This document shows positions 1 through 6,706 of a stretch of 12,877 nucleotides of DNA, in pieces. The translations under genes were made by a program, and so were the position numbers. The notes beneath the pieces are model-generated. The model saw only the letters and a program-made list of their open reading frames with translations, was not told the DNA's origin and did not search any database. Source of the DNA: an uncultured Chlorobiota bacterium (GTDB lineage: Bacteria; Bacteroidota; Kapaibacteriia; OLB7); NCBI GenBank assembly GCA_946481475.1, contig CAMLOB010000044.1, forward strand, positions 1 to 12,877. Reading direction: 5' to 3'. Position 1 is the stretch's first letter. Every line of letters begins with the position of its first letter.

Positions 1-12
1 CGAAGAATGTTA

Positions 13-33
13 CCGGATCGGATAAAAATCCGG
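13..33 (-). repeat. Small inverted repeat downstream of the TPR gene
   Basis: CCGGAT (13-18) and ATCCGG (28-33) are inverted, and a nested CGGAT/ATCCG stem with an AAAA loop lies at 19-32. It begins just after the stop codon of the TPR gene. Read leftward it could form a hairpin, but there is no proper U tract before the window ends, so its role as a terminator is uncertain. Confidence 0.3.
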
Positions 34-34
34 C

Positions 35-1789
35 TCAACATCCCAACTTCTTCAGATTATCCTGCGCATACTCATTATCGGGATCGTACTGGAGGACCTT
101 CTGATAGTTTCTGCAGGCCTCCGGCTTCTTCTTCAACGTGTGGTAGGAAACCGCCATGTACAGATACGCCTGCGCATGGTCGATCTTCAACCGCGTCGCG
201 TTCTCGAAGGCTCCGATCGCATCCTGATACTTCTCAAGGTTGAACAGGGAGATCCCCTTGAAGTAATAGCACCAGGCCAACGCCTCCTCGTTCCCCTCCT
301 CGGAGACCACGCCGCTCATACGGTCGACAATCGCCGGAATTACCTCGTACTGCTTCAGCGCGACCATCGTGTTCAACAGTCGGTAGTAGGCGTCGACGTT
401 CGTGCTGTCGGCGGCGATGGCCTTGTTGTAGGCGGCCACGGCCTCCTCTTTGCGGTCGAGTCTGAGCAGGGTCAGACCTCGGAGCATCGGCAGCGTGGCG
501 GCGAAGCGATCACCGCAGGCGGCTTCGAGCTTGTCGAGCGAGGTAAGCGTGGTTTCGAACTGCCCGTAGGAGAACATGGCTTTGGTGAGTGTCAGTCCGA
601 GATCGCAGCTGTCGGGGAATCGGTCGAGGACGGAGTTCCAGACCTGGATACCGCGTGCGGTGTCTCCCTGCCACATCCATGCTGTCCCCTGATAGATGAA
701 GTCGTTGGCACTGAGGACCGAGTCGGGTGAGGCGTCGTAAGCCTCGGCGGCCAGCTTGTAGAAGAGGCGCGCACTGTCAATTTGGTTCTCCTCCTTGAGT
801 GCCTGTGCTTTGGAGTAGTAGCCTCGCGAGACGAGGACGTGCGCCTCGGGATGGAATCGTCTGGATCGTTCGTCGTTGCGACTGAGGATGCGTCGTGCCG
901 GTTCGATTGCGGCGGTGAAGTACTGACCTTCGGAGGCCACAAGGGCGAAGAGGAAGTCTCCCTGCGGATCGTCCGGACGCAGGATCTGGTACTGCTCAAG
1001 CGCGTTCAATGCCTCCTCGTACTGCCTGGCCAGATACAGGATCTCTCCCTTCTGTCGCCACGGAACCGGTTCCTTCGGAGCAACATTGGTGACGTAATTG
1101 AACTGTTCGAGAGCTTTTTTGTAGAACTCGGGATTGTTCTCCCGCTTTCCCTGTTCGCGATAGGAGATTCCGAGTCGGATTCTCGGCTCAATCAGCGATC
1201 CGTCCAGATCAATGGCTTGCTTGTAATAGGTTTCGGAAAGCGCGTAGACTCCCCGTTCAAAGTAGAGATTTCCCAGAGCTACCTTGACACGGGGACTGTT
1301 CGGGAACTTCTTGTCGGCCTGCAGGATGGCGATTTCCGCTTTGTCCAGCGAGTCGGTTCCCATACGGAGATAGGCGTCGGCAAGGGCGAGCTGGACATCG
1401 AGCGATTCGTCCTCGAATTTGTATGCACGGCGCAGCTTCTCGATGGCTTCGTCGTGCTCGCCGAGATAGGAGAGAGCCGTTCCCAGTTTCCGGTTGATCA
1501 ACCCGTCCCGGCTGTCCTGATTGTAGGCATCCTGATAAAAGGTACGTGCCGTGTCGTAGAATTCCAGGACCATGTAGACGTCGCCCGCCTCCATCAGAAT
1601 CTTCGTGTCCTTCGGTTTCTCCTGCACGGCCTGCTTGTAGAGCTCGGCGGCCTGCAGATACTCTTTATTGGAAAAGGCAATCCGGGCTTCGTCCAGCTTG
1701 CTCTGTGCATGCAGAAGTGAGGTTCCTCCCAGAAGCATCAAAGCAAGAATCAGGGCTCCGGTTGGTTTGAGAAATGATCGTACCGTCAT
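35..1789 (-). CDS. Exported tetratricopeptide-repeat protein
   Basis: The 584-aa product starts with a basic N-terminus and a hydrophobic stretch (about residues 10-26) ending in L-H-A before Q29, a good type I signal peptide, so the mature protein should be periplasmic or surface-exposed. The rest is almost entirely helical TPR repeats of about 34 residues from about residue 32 to the end; examples with typical W/L-G-Y-A-F-A-P spacing lie near 38-70, 72-104, 107-138, 172-205, 430-463 and 505-575. TPR arrays bind other proteins. No catalytic domain is visible. The ATG at 1789 has no clear Shine-Dalgarno but is fixed by the signal peptide. The gene follows the pstS-like gene in the same direction after a 180-base gap holding a candidate terminator, so it may have its own promoter. 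I infer a periplasmic scaffold linked to the ExbBD-TonB cluster. Its partner is unknown. Confidence 0.9.
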   Translation of the reverse strand: MTVRSFLKPTGALILALMLLGGTSLLHAQSKLDEARIAFSNKEYLQAAELYKQAVQEKPKDTKILMEAGDVYMVLEFYDTARTFYQDAYNQDSRDGLINRKLGTALSYLGEHDEAIEKLRRAYKFEDESLDVQLALADAYLRMGTDSLDKAEIAILQADKKFPNSPRVKVALGNLYFERGVYALSETYYKQAIDLDGSLIEPRIRLGISYREQGKRENNPEFYKKALEQFNYVTNVAPKEPVPWRQKGEILYLARQYEEALNALEQYQILRPDDPQGDFLFALVASEGQYFTAAIEPARRILSRNDERSRRFHPEAHVLVSRGYYSKAQALKEENQIDSARLFYKLAAEAYDASPDSVLSANDFIYQGTAWMWQGDTARGIQVWNSVLDRFPDSCDLGLTLTKAMFSYGQFETTLTSLDKLEAACGDRFAATLPMLRGLTLLRLDRKEEAVAAYNKAIAADSTNVDAYYRLLNTMVALKQYEVIPAIVDRMSGVVSEEGNEEALAWCYYFKGISLFNLEKYQDAIGAFENATRLKIDHAQAYLYMAVSYHTLKKKPEACRNYQKVLQYDPDNEYAQDNLKKLGC

Positions 1790-1879
1790 GGCAGTCTTCA
1801 GTTTATGTGAATGTCCGATGATATGCGTTGTCTGTCCCTCGTCTTCCCCCCTCTTCCGGACAAGGCCTGTCGTTGACGC

Positions 1880-1906
1880 AAAAACGCCCGCAGAGATTGA
1901 CCGGGC
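1880..1906 (-). terminator. Candidate rho-independent terminator after the pstS-like gene
   Basis: On the minus strand GCCCG, an 11-nt loop and CGGGC are followed by GTTTTTG. The stem is only 5 bp but is GC-only, and it is followed directly by a T run. It lies about 65 bases past the stop of the pstS-like gene and about 90 bases before the start of the TPR gene. It suggests full or partial transcriptional separation of the two. Confidence 0.55.
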
Positions 1907-1910
1907 TTCT

Positions 1911-1931
1911 CCTCGTTTTGTAACGACGAGG
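1911..1931. repeat. Inverted repeat next to the candidate terminator
   Basis: CCTCGT (1911-1916) and ACGAGG (1926-1931) form a perfect 6-bp stem with a 9-nt loop. It sits directly beside the 1880-1906 hairpin, between the pstS-like and TPR genes. No T tract follows on the minus strand. It may add to termination or protect the upstream mRNA end. Confidence 0.3.
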
Positions 1932-1969
1932 TCGTCGAAGAAGATCGAAGGGGATATACTCTATTTCTT

Positions 1970-2956
1970 TTACTCGCTTGGAGTCAACCGGAACCGGACG
2001 TTTTCCGATTCGAGACCGAGCCGTACCATTCCCTGCTGGGCGACATCCGAACCGGCAAGCCACGAGAGGAATCCGTTTGCCGGGGACTTGATTCCGGCGA
2101 AAGAATACCCGACGATGCGGAGCTTCATCGGGTACTCGTTCATCACAAGCGAAGTCGGATGAACCCGGACCGGTGAATGGATCCCTCCGAGCGAATCGGT
2201 GAACCCGACCCGGAGCGTGCGGACCCGGTTACTGTCCTGATGCGCCCGGTACCATGGGATCAGGCTGATGCCCTCTCCTGCTGCAATCAGGTCGAGTACG
2301 GAGTCGACCGAACCGAGTCGCCGGACCGGCGGAGCAGTCTCGGCACCATCGAGAAGCCTTTCGCGAACATATGTGTGGGAGGATGAGTTCGGAGAGGGAA
2401 ACACAAACCGCAGGGGCTCCGATCCCGCATCTCCCTGCAAGGATGACATCGGTCGGTTCTCCTGCTTCAGGCTCTCTTTCAGTCTTTCTACGGTCGTCTC
2501 GTTCAGGGGCGATTCGTTCGGTACAACTACCGCCAATCCGTCCCACGCGAGGGGAAGCTCCATCAGTTGCGGGCCGAGATTCCGTGCGGCAATGCTGTCC
2601 CGTTCATCGTCCATCAATTCTCTGCCGATAATAATCGCCACGGCTGCCGACGTATCAACCGATGATGTGTCGGCTCTGTGAGCCAGGTAGAGGTTGATCA
2701 GTTCGCCCACGGCCTCCCGTGCCTGAACCGTCCGGATCTCTATCGATATGTTCGGTGCATGGTTTGTCGTAAAGGAGTCGGCAAGGGACCGGATGAGATG
2801 ATCGTACATCTCATCGACGTAGATGACAAGTTTGCCGGAGGTCGGAGTGCTTCCCGAAGGTTCTTCGGCTTCGCAGCCTGCGATCACCAGTGTGAGAACC
2901 GTTGCAACCAGCAATGCGGGGATATTCTTTCTCAAACAAGTATGACGGCGTATCAT
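1970..2956 (-). CDS. PstS-like phosphate-binding-type lipoprotein (periplasmic binding fold)
   Basis: The 328-aa product has a basic N-terminus, a hydrophobic stretch (about 12-27) and a lipobox ending V-I-A-G-C28, so it should be a lipid-anchored substrate-binding protein. The body resembles the PBP-like domain of the PstS family: a first strand at about 42-48 (KLVIYVD), a serine-rich ligand-loop-like region at 188-194 (SPNSSSH), and a C-terminal part G295-F-L-S-W-L-A-G followed by G309 and G314, which matches the usual GF..F.AG...G..I...GL ending. The frame stays open up to 3172, but 2956 is preferred because it gives a clean lipoprotein signal and has AGAGAGG upstream. The classic pst permease genes are absent here; instead it follows tonB and a small membrane gene, a context I remember from Bacteroidota. 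Phosphate binding itself is inferred from the family only. It could instead be a structural companion of the TonB system. Confidence 0.85.
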   Translation of the reverse strand: MIRRHTCLRKNIPALLVATVLTLVIAGCEAEEPSGSTPTSGKLVIYVDEMYDHLIRSLADSFTTNHAPNISIEIRTVQAREAVGELINLYLAHRADTSSVDTSAAVAIIIGRELMDDERDSIAARNLGPQLMELPLAWDGLAVVVPNESPLNETTVERLKESLKQENRPMSSLQGDAGSEPLRFVFPSPNSSSHTYVRERLLDGAETAPPVRRLGSVDSVLDLIAAGEGISLIPWYRAHQDSNRVRTLRVGFTDSLGGIHSPVRVHPTSLVMNEYPMKLRIVGYSFAGIKSPANGFLSWLAGSDVAQQGMVRLGLESENVRFRLTPSE

Positions 2957-2966
2957 AACCCTTGTA

Positions 2967-2973
2967 CCTCTCT
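2967..2973 (-). promoter_or_regulatory. Ribosome binding site for the pstS-like gene
   Basis: AGAGAGG on the minus strand lies 10 bases before the ATG at 2956. Together with the lipoprotein signal it supports this start over the in-frame ATG at 3172, which would add 72 residues rich in Arg and Ser and bury the signal peptide. Confidence 0.55.
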
Positions 2974-3042
2974 TTCTCCGCACCGGCGGATCTACAGTAA
3001 TGGAACCAATATCAAATCGGGATGACAAGGGGGCAAACTTAG

Positions 3043-3270
3043 CTATTCTTCTCTCCCCTGTATTCTCTCCTCCCGTTCCTGACGGCGACGTTTCGTATCG
3101 GTAATGACGATCCGATAGATGCCGAAGAGGAGAACGACCAGACCGAACATCGTGGCGAAGAGGGGATCCCACGCCGCCCTCAGTCTGAACAGACCGGTCA
3201 GGATCAGGAGGCCTGCAACGATCATGGCTCCGCCGAGAACATAACCGACAAGTATTGCTGGGTTACGCAT
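3043..3270 (-). CDS. Small two-helix membrane protein
   Basis: The 75-aa product has two hydrophobic segments (about residues 6-28 and 38-56) and a strongly charged C-terminal tail (about 59-75, rich in K, R and E), so it is probably an inner-membrane hairpin with a cytoplasmic tail. A very good Shine-Dalgarno (GGAGGAG, 7-base spacing) supports the start. It sits between the terminator that closes tonB and the pstS-like gene, which begins 86 bases later, so it is likely the first gene of that transcript. I recall small conserved membrane proteins in this position in Bacteroidota genomes, but no function is known to me. Confidence 0.75.
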   Translation of the reverse strand: MRNPAILVGYVLGGAMIVAGLLILTGLFRLRAAWDPLFATMFGLVVLLFGIYRIVITDTKRRRQEREERIQGREE

Positions 3271-3277
3271 CGCAATT

Positions 3278-3284
3278 CTCCTCC
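3278..3284 (-). promoter_or_regulatory. Strong ribosome binding site for the 75-aa membrane protein
   Basis: GGAGGAG on the minus strand lies 7 bases before the ATG at 3270. It is the best Shine-Dalgarno match I found in the window and is the main reason to accept this short gene. Confidence 0.7.
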
Positions 3285-3333
3285 GAAGGCTTGTGAATAT
3301 GTCGGCGTGGACCTGGCCATCGACACTTCATTC

Positions 3334-3369
3334 AAAACAAATGCCCTTCGTTTCCGGCGAAGGGCATTT
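3334..3369 (-). terminator. Strong terminator hairpin after tonB
   Basis: AAATGCCCTTCG (3339-3350) and CGAAGGGCATTT (3358-3369) form a perfect 12-bp stem with a 7-nt loop, followed on the minus strand by GTTTTG. It starts 36 bases past the tonB stop codon. This should end the STAS-exbB-exbD-exbD-tonB transcript. Confidence 0.85.
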
Positions 3370-3405
3370 CAACAAGGCATTCATGCAGAAATCCGGATTG
3401 CCGGT

Positions 3406-4221
3406 TCAGTCATTCAGCTTGAACTTGACCGGTATCGTAATTGCCATTGCCACGGGATAGCCGTTCTGGACTGCCGGGCTGAATGTTGTCTTGCGAACAG
3501 CTTCGAGCGCACTCTGGTTGAATATCTCACTGGTGCTTCTGGCAACCGACACCTTCTGGACCTTTCCCATCTTATCGATATTCACTTTTACGTGGACTGT
3601 TCCTTCAAGCCCTTCCTGAGAGGCAATGACAGGATATACTGTATTTGCCACAAGATCGCTTTCCGAGTATTTGGGCTTCTCAGCATTTGGAAGGAACTCC
3701 GGATACGGATCGGTCGAAGTTGTTACTGCCTTGCTGACGTTCTCCTCCCGCTTCTTCAGATCAACGTCCATATCGCCCAGATCCCCGAAGTCATCCGGAT
3801 TGAAGCCTCCCTCGCCTCCACCCTCACGAGCAAAGTTGATCTCGCTCATGTCGGCAACCGACGGGCCTTCAAACTCCTCGGTGGTTGCTTCGAACTGACC
3901 TGCAGCTCCTACCGATCCGGTCCCCTGCGGCATATCAGCCGCCATCGGCGGCGGCGGCGGTGGGACAATCTCCTCGGGCGGCACTTCGTTCTCCTGCGCC
4001 TCCAGTTCATCCTCCTCCACAAAGTCCTCCAGCGTCACCGGACCGCTGAAGGTCAGGTCCTCCCCGGCTTCGCCCGCCTTGTTGAAAGCTGCGAAGATCG
4101 TCGGAATGCTGAACAGCAGGATGAAGATGAACATGGCGACCAGGAACGCAATCCCGAGATTCCGATTGGCGTACTTTTTCAGGTCGTACGCCCCGAGTTT
4201 CAATGCTTCCTGCACACTCAT
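3406..4221 (-). CDS. tonB: Energy transducer TonB
   Basis: The 271-aa product has the TonB layout. A short cytoplasmic N-terminus is followed by one membrane anchor (about residues 23-45), then an acidic and proline-bearing periplasmic linker with a run of six prolines (87-92) and a Gly/Asp-rich stretch (133-152). A TonB_C domain follows (about 185-268), with YPVIA, G207-T-V-H-V-K-V, a Gly-K turn, F247-S-P-A and the final P264-V-K-F strand. TonB carries proton-motive energy from ExbB/ExbD to outer-membrane receptors. The linker is not the long Pro-Lys/Pro-Glu type of E. coli. The ATG overlaps the upstream exbD stop as ATGA, and GGAG lies 5 bases before it, so the two are probably translationally coupled. 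It is the last gene before a strong terminator. Confidence 0.93.
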   Translation of the reverse strand: MSVQEALKLGAYDLKKYANRNLGIAFLVAMFIFILLFSIPTIFAAFNKAGEAGEDLTFSGPVTLEDFVEEDELEAQENEVPPEEIVPPPPPPMAADMPQGTGSVGAAGQFEATTEEFEGPSVADMSEINFAREGGGEGGFNPDDFGDLGDMDVDLKKREENVSKAVTTSTDPYPEFLPNAEKPKYSESDLVANTVYPVIASQEGLEGTVHVKVNIDKMGKVQKVSVARSTSEIFNQSALEAVRKTTFSPAVQNGYPVAMAITIPVKFKLND

Positions 4222-4766
4222 AATTGCTCCAGTCTATATCGTTCCAGGGAATCGAGTCGTTGTATTGCGAAGCGGCGTTTCCGCTCCATACTTTTCTCCG
4301 CCGGGTACTGTTCCGTCAGAATCGCCTCGGCCTTGTTCAGTTCGTCCAGCACCAGCACCATCTGCTCGAAACTTGCCTGCGGATGGATCTTCAGTCCCAT
4401 CACCAGTTCATTCCCCTTCTCGGCGTTTCTTCTGACGGAGAAATCGCGCAGGTCTTCCGACTTCAACGACTTGAACGTGGTGTCGACTCCTATGCGATAG
4501 AAGAGATTACCGTCATCCGCTATATAAAGGGAAAGAAGATCCTCGTTCTTTACCTTTACTTCCTGCTCGATATCGGGCGGAATGCGCATCTCCATCATCT
4601 GCGGTTGTGCCATGGTGGTGGCGAACATGAAGAACGTCAAAAGGAGGAAGGCGATGTCGACCAGCGGAGTCATGTCCAGCACGAAGCCCACGCGTTTCGG
4701 CTTCTTTACGCCGCTCCCTTTTTTCACTCGCCGACCACTGCCGGCACCAAGATCTACTGCACCCAT
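4218..4766 (-). CDS. exbD: ExbD/TolR-family proton-channel subunit (second copy)
   Basis: The 182-aa product has a basic N-terminus (about 11-26), one membrane helix (about 35-52) and a periplasmic domain. The helix carries D37 in the motif D-M-T-P-L-V-D-I-A-F, matching the essential membrane Asp of ExbD and TolR. The C-terminus from about 158 is charged and helical, longer than in typical ExbD. With ExbB it forms the proton-driven motor that energises TonB. It overlaps tonB by 4 bases and follows the other exbD after 81 bases. The helix region is nearly identical to that of its neighbour, while the periplasmic parts differ strongly. The ATG at 4766 has no clear Shine-Dalgarno, and the N-terminus (about 20 residues before the conserved basic part) could be shorter. 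Confidence 0.93.
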   Translation of the reverse strand: MGAVDLGAGSGRRVKKGSGVKKPKRVGFVLDMTPLVDIAFLLLTFFMFATTMAQPQMMEMRIPPDIEQEVKVKNEDLLSLYIADDGNLFYRIGVDTTFKSLKSEDLRDFSVRRNAEKGNELVMGLKIHPQASFEQMVLVLDELNKAEAILTEQYPAEKSMERKRRFAIQRLDSLERYRLEQL

Positions 4767-4847
4767 CGGTTCTTGATCGGATTGATTTATCGTTCTGTTA
4801 TACTCTTCACACCTTCGGCGATGCCGGGCGATTACCCTTGCGGATTC

Positions 4848-5411
4848 CTATCCTTCCTTCTGGTTGACCGTGACGAAGTTGAAGATCGTCGCCCCCTGAC
4901 TCCGCATCACCTCCATCAGTCCCTCGATGACCTGGAAATCGATATTCCTGTCGGCGTCGATGGCGAACTGGATCGGCTGGTACTTTGCGCTGTCGGCCGT
5001 TCCCATTAGTGAGTCCTGCTTATAGGAATCCCTGAACCGGGTGGCCCGCACCAGCTTTGCAAGCATCAGCGTATCGTTGCCGATCGGGAGCAACGCAGTC
5101 CTTCGCATCGTGTCCGGAATTTCCGCCTTCTCGTAGACGAAGGCGCGATCGACCTCGTTGGTCACCGAGTACCAGAGAGCGGTATCCCCCTGCTCGTCGA
5201 TAGCGATCTTCACCAGTGCCGTTCCCGCCTCCGGAAGCTTCGTCGTATCAGCCGTGGCCACCGGTCGCTTGATTTCGAACTTCTGCTCGCTTTCGGCTTC
5301 CGACTTGAACTTCGTGGTGAACATGAAGAACGTCAGGAGCAGAAAGGCGATGTCGACCAGCGGGGTCATGTCCAGCTTGAAGCCGAGACGTTTTGGTTTA
5401 TGTATGGCCAT
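4848..5411 (-). CDS. exbD: ExbD/TolR-family proton-channel subunit (first copy)
   Basis: The 187-aa product has a short basic N-terminus (K5-K8), one membrane helix (about 18-34) with D20 in D-M-T-P-L-V-D-I-A-F, and a periplasmic domain that ends near the C-terminus in a strand with FNFVTV. D20 corresponds to the essential proton-carrying Asp of the family. A segment of about 50 residues rich in Asp, Thr and Arg (about 85-140) lengthens the periplasmic domain beyond the usual 130-140 aa total of E. coli ExbD. It lies 72 bases after exbB and 81 bases before the second exbD. The gap to exbB holds a perfect 9-bp hairpin. Two dissimilar ExbD proteins beside one ExbB suggest a mixed complex or two alternative ones, which is inference. 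Confidence 0.93.
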   Translation of the reverse strand: MAIHKPKRLGFKLDMTPLVDIAFLLLTFFMFTTKFKSEAESEQKFEIKRPVATADTTKLPEAGTALVKIAIDEQGDTALWYSVTNEVDRAFVYEKAEIPDTMRRTALLPIGNDTLMLAKLVRATRFRDSYKQDSLMGTADSAKYQPIQFAIDADRNIDFQVIEGLMEVMRSQGATIFNFVTVNQKEG

Positions 5412-5435
5412 ATCTCTGTTTCTGTTTGGGGACCG

Positions 5436-5461
5436 CTTCCCCGGCTGTTCGACCGGGGAAG
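5436..5461. other. Perfect hairpin between exbB and exbD
   Basis: CTTCCCCGG (5436-5444) and CCGGGGAAG (5453-5461) form a perfect 9-bp GC-rich stem with an 8-nt loop, 24 bases upstream of the exbD start and just past the exbB stop. No T tract follows on the minus strand (the next bases are CGGTCCCC), so it does not look like an ordinary terminator. It may block 3'-end decay of the exbB message or attenuate read-through. Confidence 0.6.
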
Positions 5462-5483
5462 ACCGGATGCCCTGTCTTGTGCA

Positions 5484-6260
5484 TTACTTCTCGCGAACCG
5501 CCAGCGTCTCCATCAGCGACAGTGTGGCCTCTTCGATCATGTAGACAAAGTTGTCGACGCGGTTGGTGAAGATATTGTAGAAGATAATCGCCAGAACTGC
5601 GCCGATAAGACCACCTGCGGTGTTGATAAGAGCCTCGGAGATACCGATCGAGAGCTGCACGGCCGATGCGGCCTGACCCGATTCGGCCAGAGCGGCAAAG
5701 GCGCGGATCATGCCGATGGTTGTTCCGAGAAGACCGATCATCGTTGCGATCGAGGCGATGGTCGACAGGACGATCAGGTTCTTCTCCAGCAGCGGAGTCT
5801 CCAGTCCGGTCGCCTCGTCAATTGCCCGCTTCACATCGGCCAGGCGTTGTTCGCCGGTCAGTCCCGGCTTGTCCTTTATCAGTTGGTACTGCTCCAGCCC
5901 GGAGCGAAGAATGCTGGCGGCCGACCCCCGCTGCTTGTTGCACTCGTCGATGGCCGCATCGATGTTGCCGGCCTGGACGTGGTCGTGAACGCGCTTGATG
6001 AATTTCTCCAGCGGTCCCCGTCCCCGTGCGCGCGACAGCGAGATCAGTCGTTCAATGATGAACGTCACCACCATAAGAATCAGTGCCAGGAGGGCCGCCA
6101 CAAGAATACCTCCGGTATAGACCGTCCCGATCAGGTCGATCGGCTTGTGTTTGGCCGCATCCTCGAAGTGGCTCGGGTCGCCGAAGACTATGTAGTAAAT
6201 TCCCACTGCGACCGCCACGCAGAGAAAGATGACCAGAATGACGAAATACTTGTTCTTCAT
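5484..6260 (-). CDS. exbB: ExbB/MotA/TolQ-family proton channel
   Basis: The 258-aa product has four hydrophobic segments: about 5-26, 46-70, 163-190 and 203-230. The first is an additional N-terminal helix relative to the three-helix core. Core motifs are G176-L-L-G-T-T-I-G-M and G206-I-S-E-A-L-I-N-T-A-G-G-L. T180 and T214 correspond to the two pore-lining threonines known in E. coli ExbB. The loop at about 75-160 is the usual cytoplasmic domain. ExbB forms the pentameric channel that surrounds ExbD and drives TonB. The start has GGAGAG 4 bases upstream. It follows the STAS gene after 61 bases and precedes the two exbD genes, so they are very likely one operon. Confidence 0.94.
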   Translation of the reverse strand: MKNKYFVILVIFLCVAVAVGIYYIVFGDPSHFEDAAKHKPIDLIGTVYTGGILVAALLALILMVVTFIIERLISLSRARGRGPLEKFIKRVHDHVQAGNIDAAIDECNKQRGSAASILRSGLEQYQLIKDKPGLTGEQRLADVKRAIDEATGLETPLLEKNLIVLSTIASIATMIGLLGTTIGMIRAFAALAESGQAASAVQLSIGISEALINTAGGLIGAVLAIIFYNIFTNRVDNFVYMIEEATLSLMETLAVREK

Positions 6261-6302
6261 GAACTCTCCGTAAATGACTGTTATGAATGGAAGATTGTTT
6301 GC

Positions 6303-6316
6303 TCCGCGTATGCGGA
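6303..6316. repeat. Short hairpin between the STAS gene and exbB
   Basis: TCCGC (6303-6307) and GCGGA (6312-6316) form a 5-bp stem with a 4-nt loop, 5 bases past the STAS stop codon. No T tract follows. It is too weak to be called a terminator. Confidence 0.25.
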
Positions 6317-6321
6317 ATCAC

Positions 6322-6696
6322 CTACTCCTCCGTCTGCGTCGCCTTCCCTGTTGCCAGGGCCGCCAGACCTTCTTCCCGATTCCCGTACACATTGAAGACC
6401 AGCGAAAGCTTCGTAATGACAAAGATGTTGGTGATTCCGTCAGAGACGTTGCACAGACCGAGCATTCCTCCCCGTTTGGAGAAGTTCGTGTGGGCCGAGA
6501 TCAGGACGCCGAGCGCCGATGAGTTCAGATAGGTAACATCCGAGAGATCGATCAGCAGTCGATCCGTCCCCTTCTCTGCCTCTTCCGCCAGAGTCTCCCG
6601 AAGTTTGTCGGTCTCGTTGCCCCCGACAAATTCTCCGCGAGCGGCCAGAACCCGAACTCCTCTCTCCTCCGTTACCTGTACTCTTGGTCTCAGCAT
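6322..6696 (-). CDS. STAS-domain protein, anti-sigma factor antagonist type
   Basis: The 124-aa product fits one STAS domain, as in SpoIIAA and RsbV. Strands at about 5-9 and 13-24 (ending in a G-E-F turn) precede a helix, a strand D50-L-S-D-V-T-Y-L-N, then S59-S60-A-L-G-V-L and the later G76-M-L-G-L-C. The S59-S60 pair aligns with the D-S-S-G motif whose Ser is phosphorylated by anti-sigma kinases, so a phosphorylation switch is possible; here N and A replace D and G. The last 15 or so residues are a polar tail. GGGAGGG lies 10 bases before the ATG. It is the first gene before exbB, after a hairpin that ends the dtd unit. No kinase or sigma factor lies nearby in the window, so its target is unknown. 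Confidence 0.88.
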   Translation of the reverse strand: MLRPRVQVTEERGVRVLAARGEFVGGNETDKLRETLAEEAEKGTDRLLIDLSDVTYLNSSALGVLISAHTNFSKRGGMLGLCNVSDGITNIFVITKLSLVFNVYGNREEGLAALATGKATQTEE

Positions 6697-6706
6697 CTGA
6701 ACGTTG

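Noticed and set aside
782..1720. 312-codon plus-strand frame opposite the TPR gene
   Set aside because: It lies wholly antisense to a convincing TPR gene. Its translation shows no domain, and long antisense frames are expected at this GC content.
2957..3172. 72-residue N-terminal extension of the pstS-like gene
   Set aside because: It overlaps the 75-aa gene, is Arg/Ser-rich and would place the lipoprotein signal in the middle of the protein. The start at 2956 has its own ribosome binding site.
3307..4500. 397-codon plus-strand frame opposite tonB and exbD
   Set aside because: It covers the terminator hairpin and parts of two well-supported genes. Its Cys/Arg/His-rich translation resembles no family.
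5400..6395. 331-codon plus-strand frame opposite exbB
   Set aside because: It is antisense to a clear ExbB and runs through intergenic DNA. There is no recognisable domain or Shine-Dalgarno.
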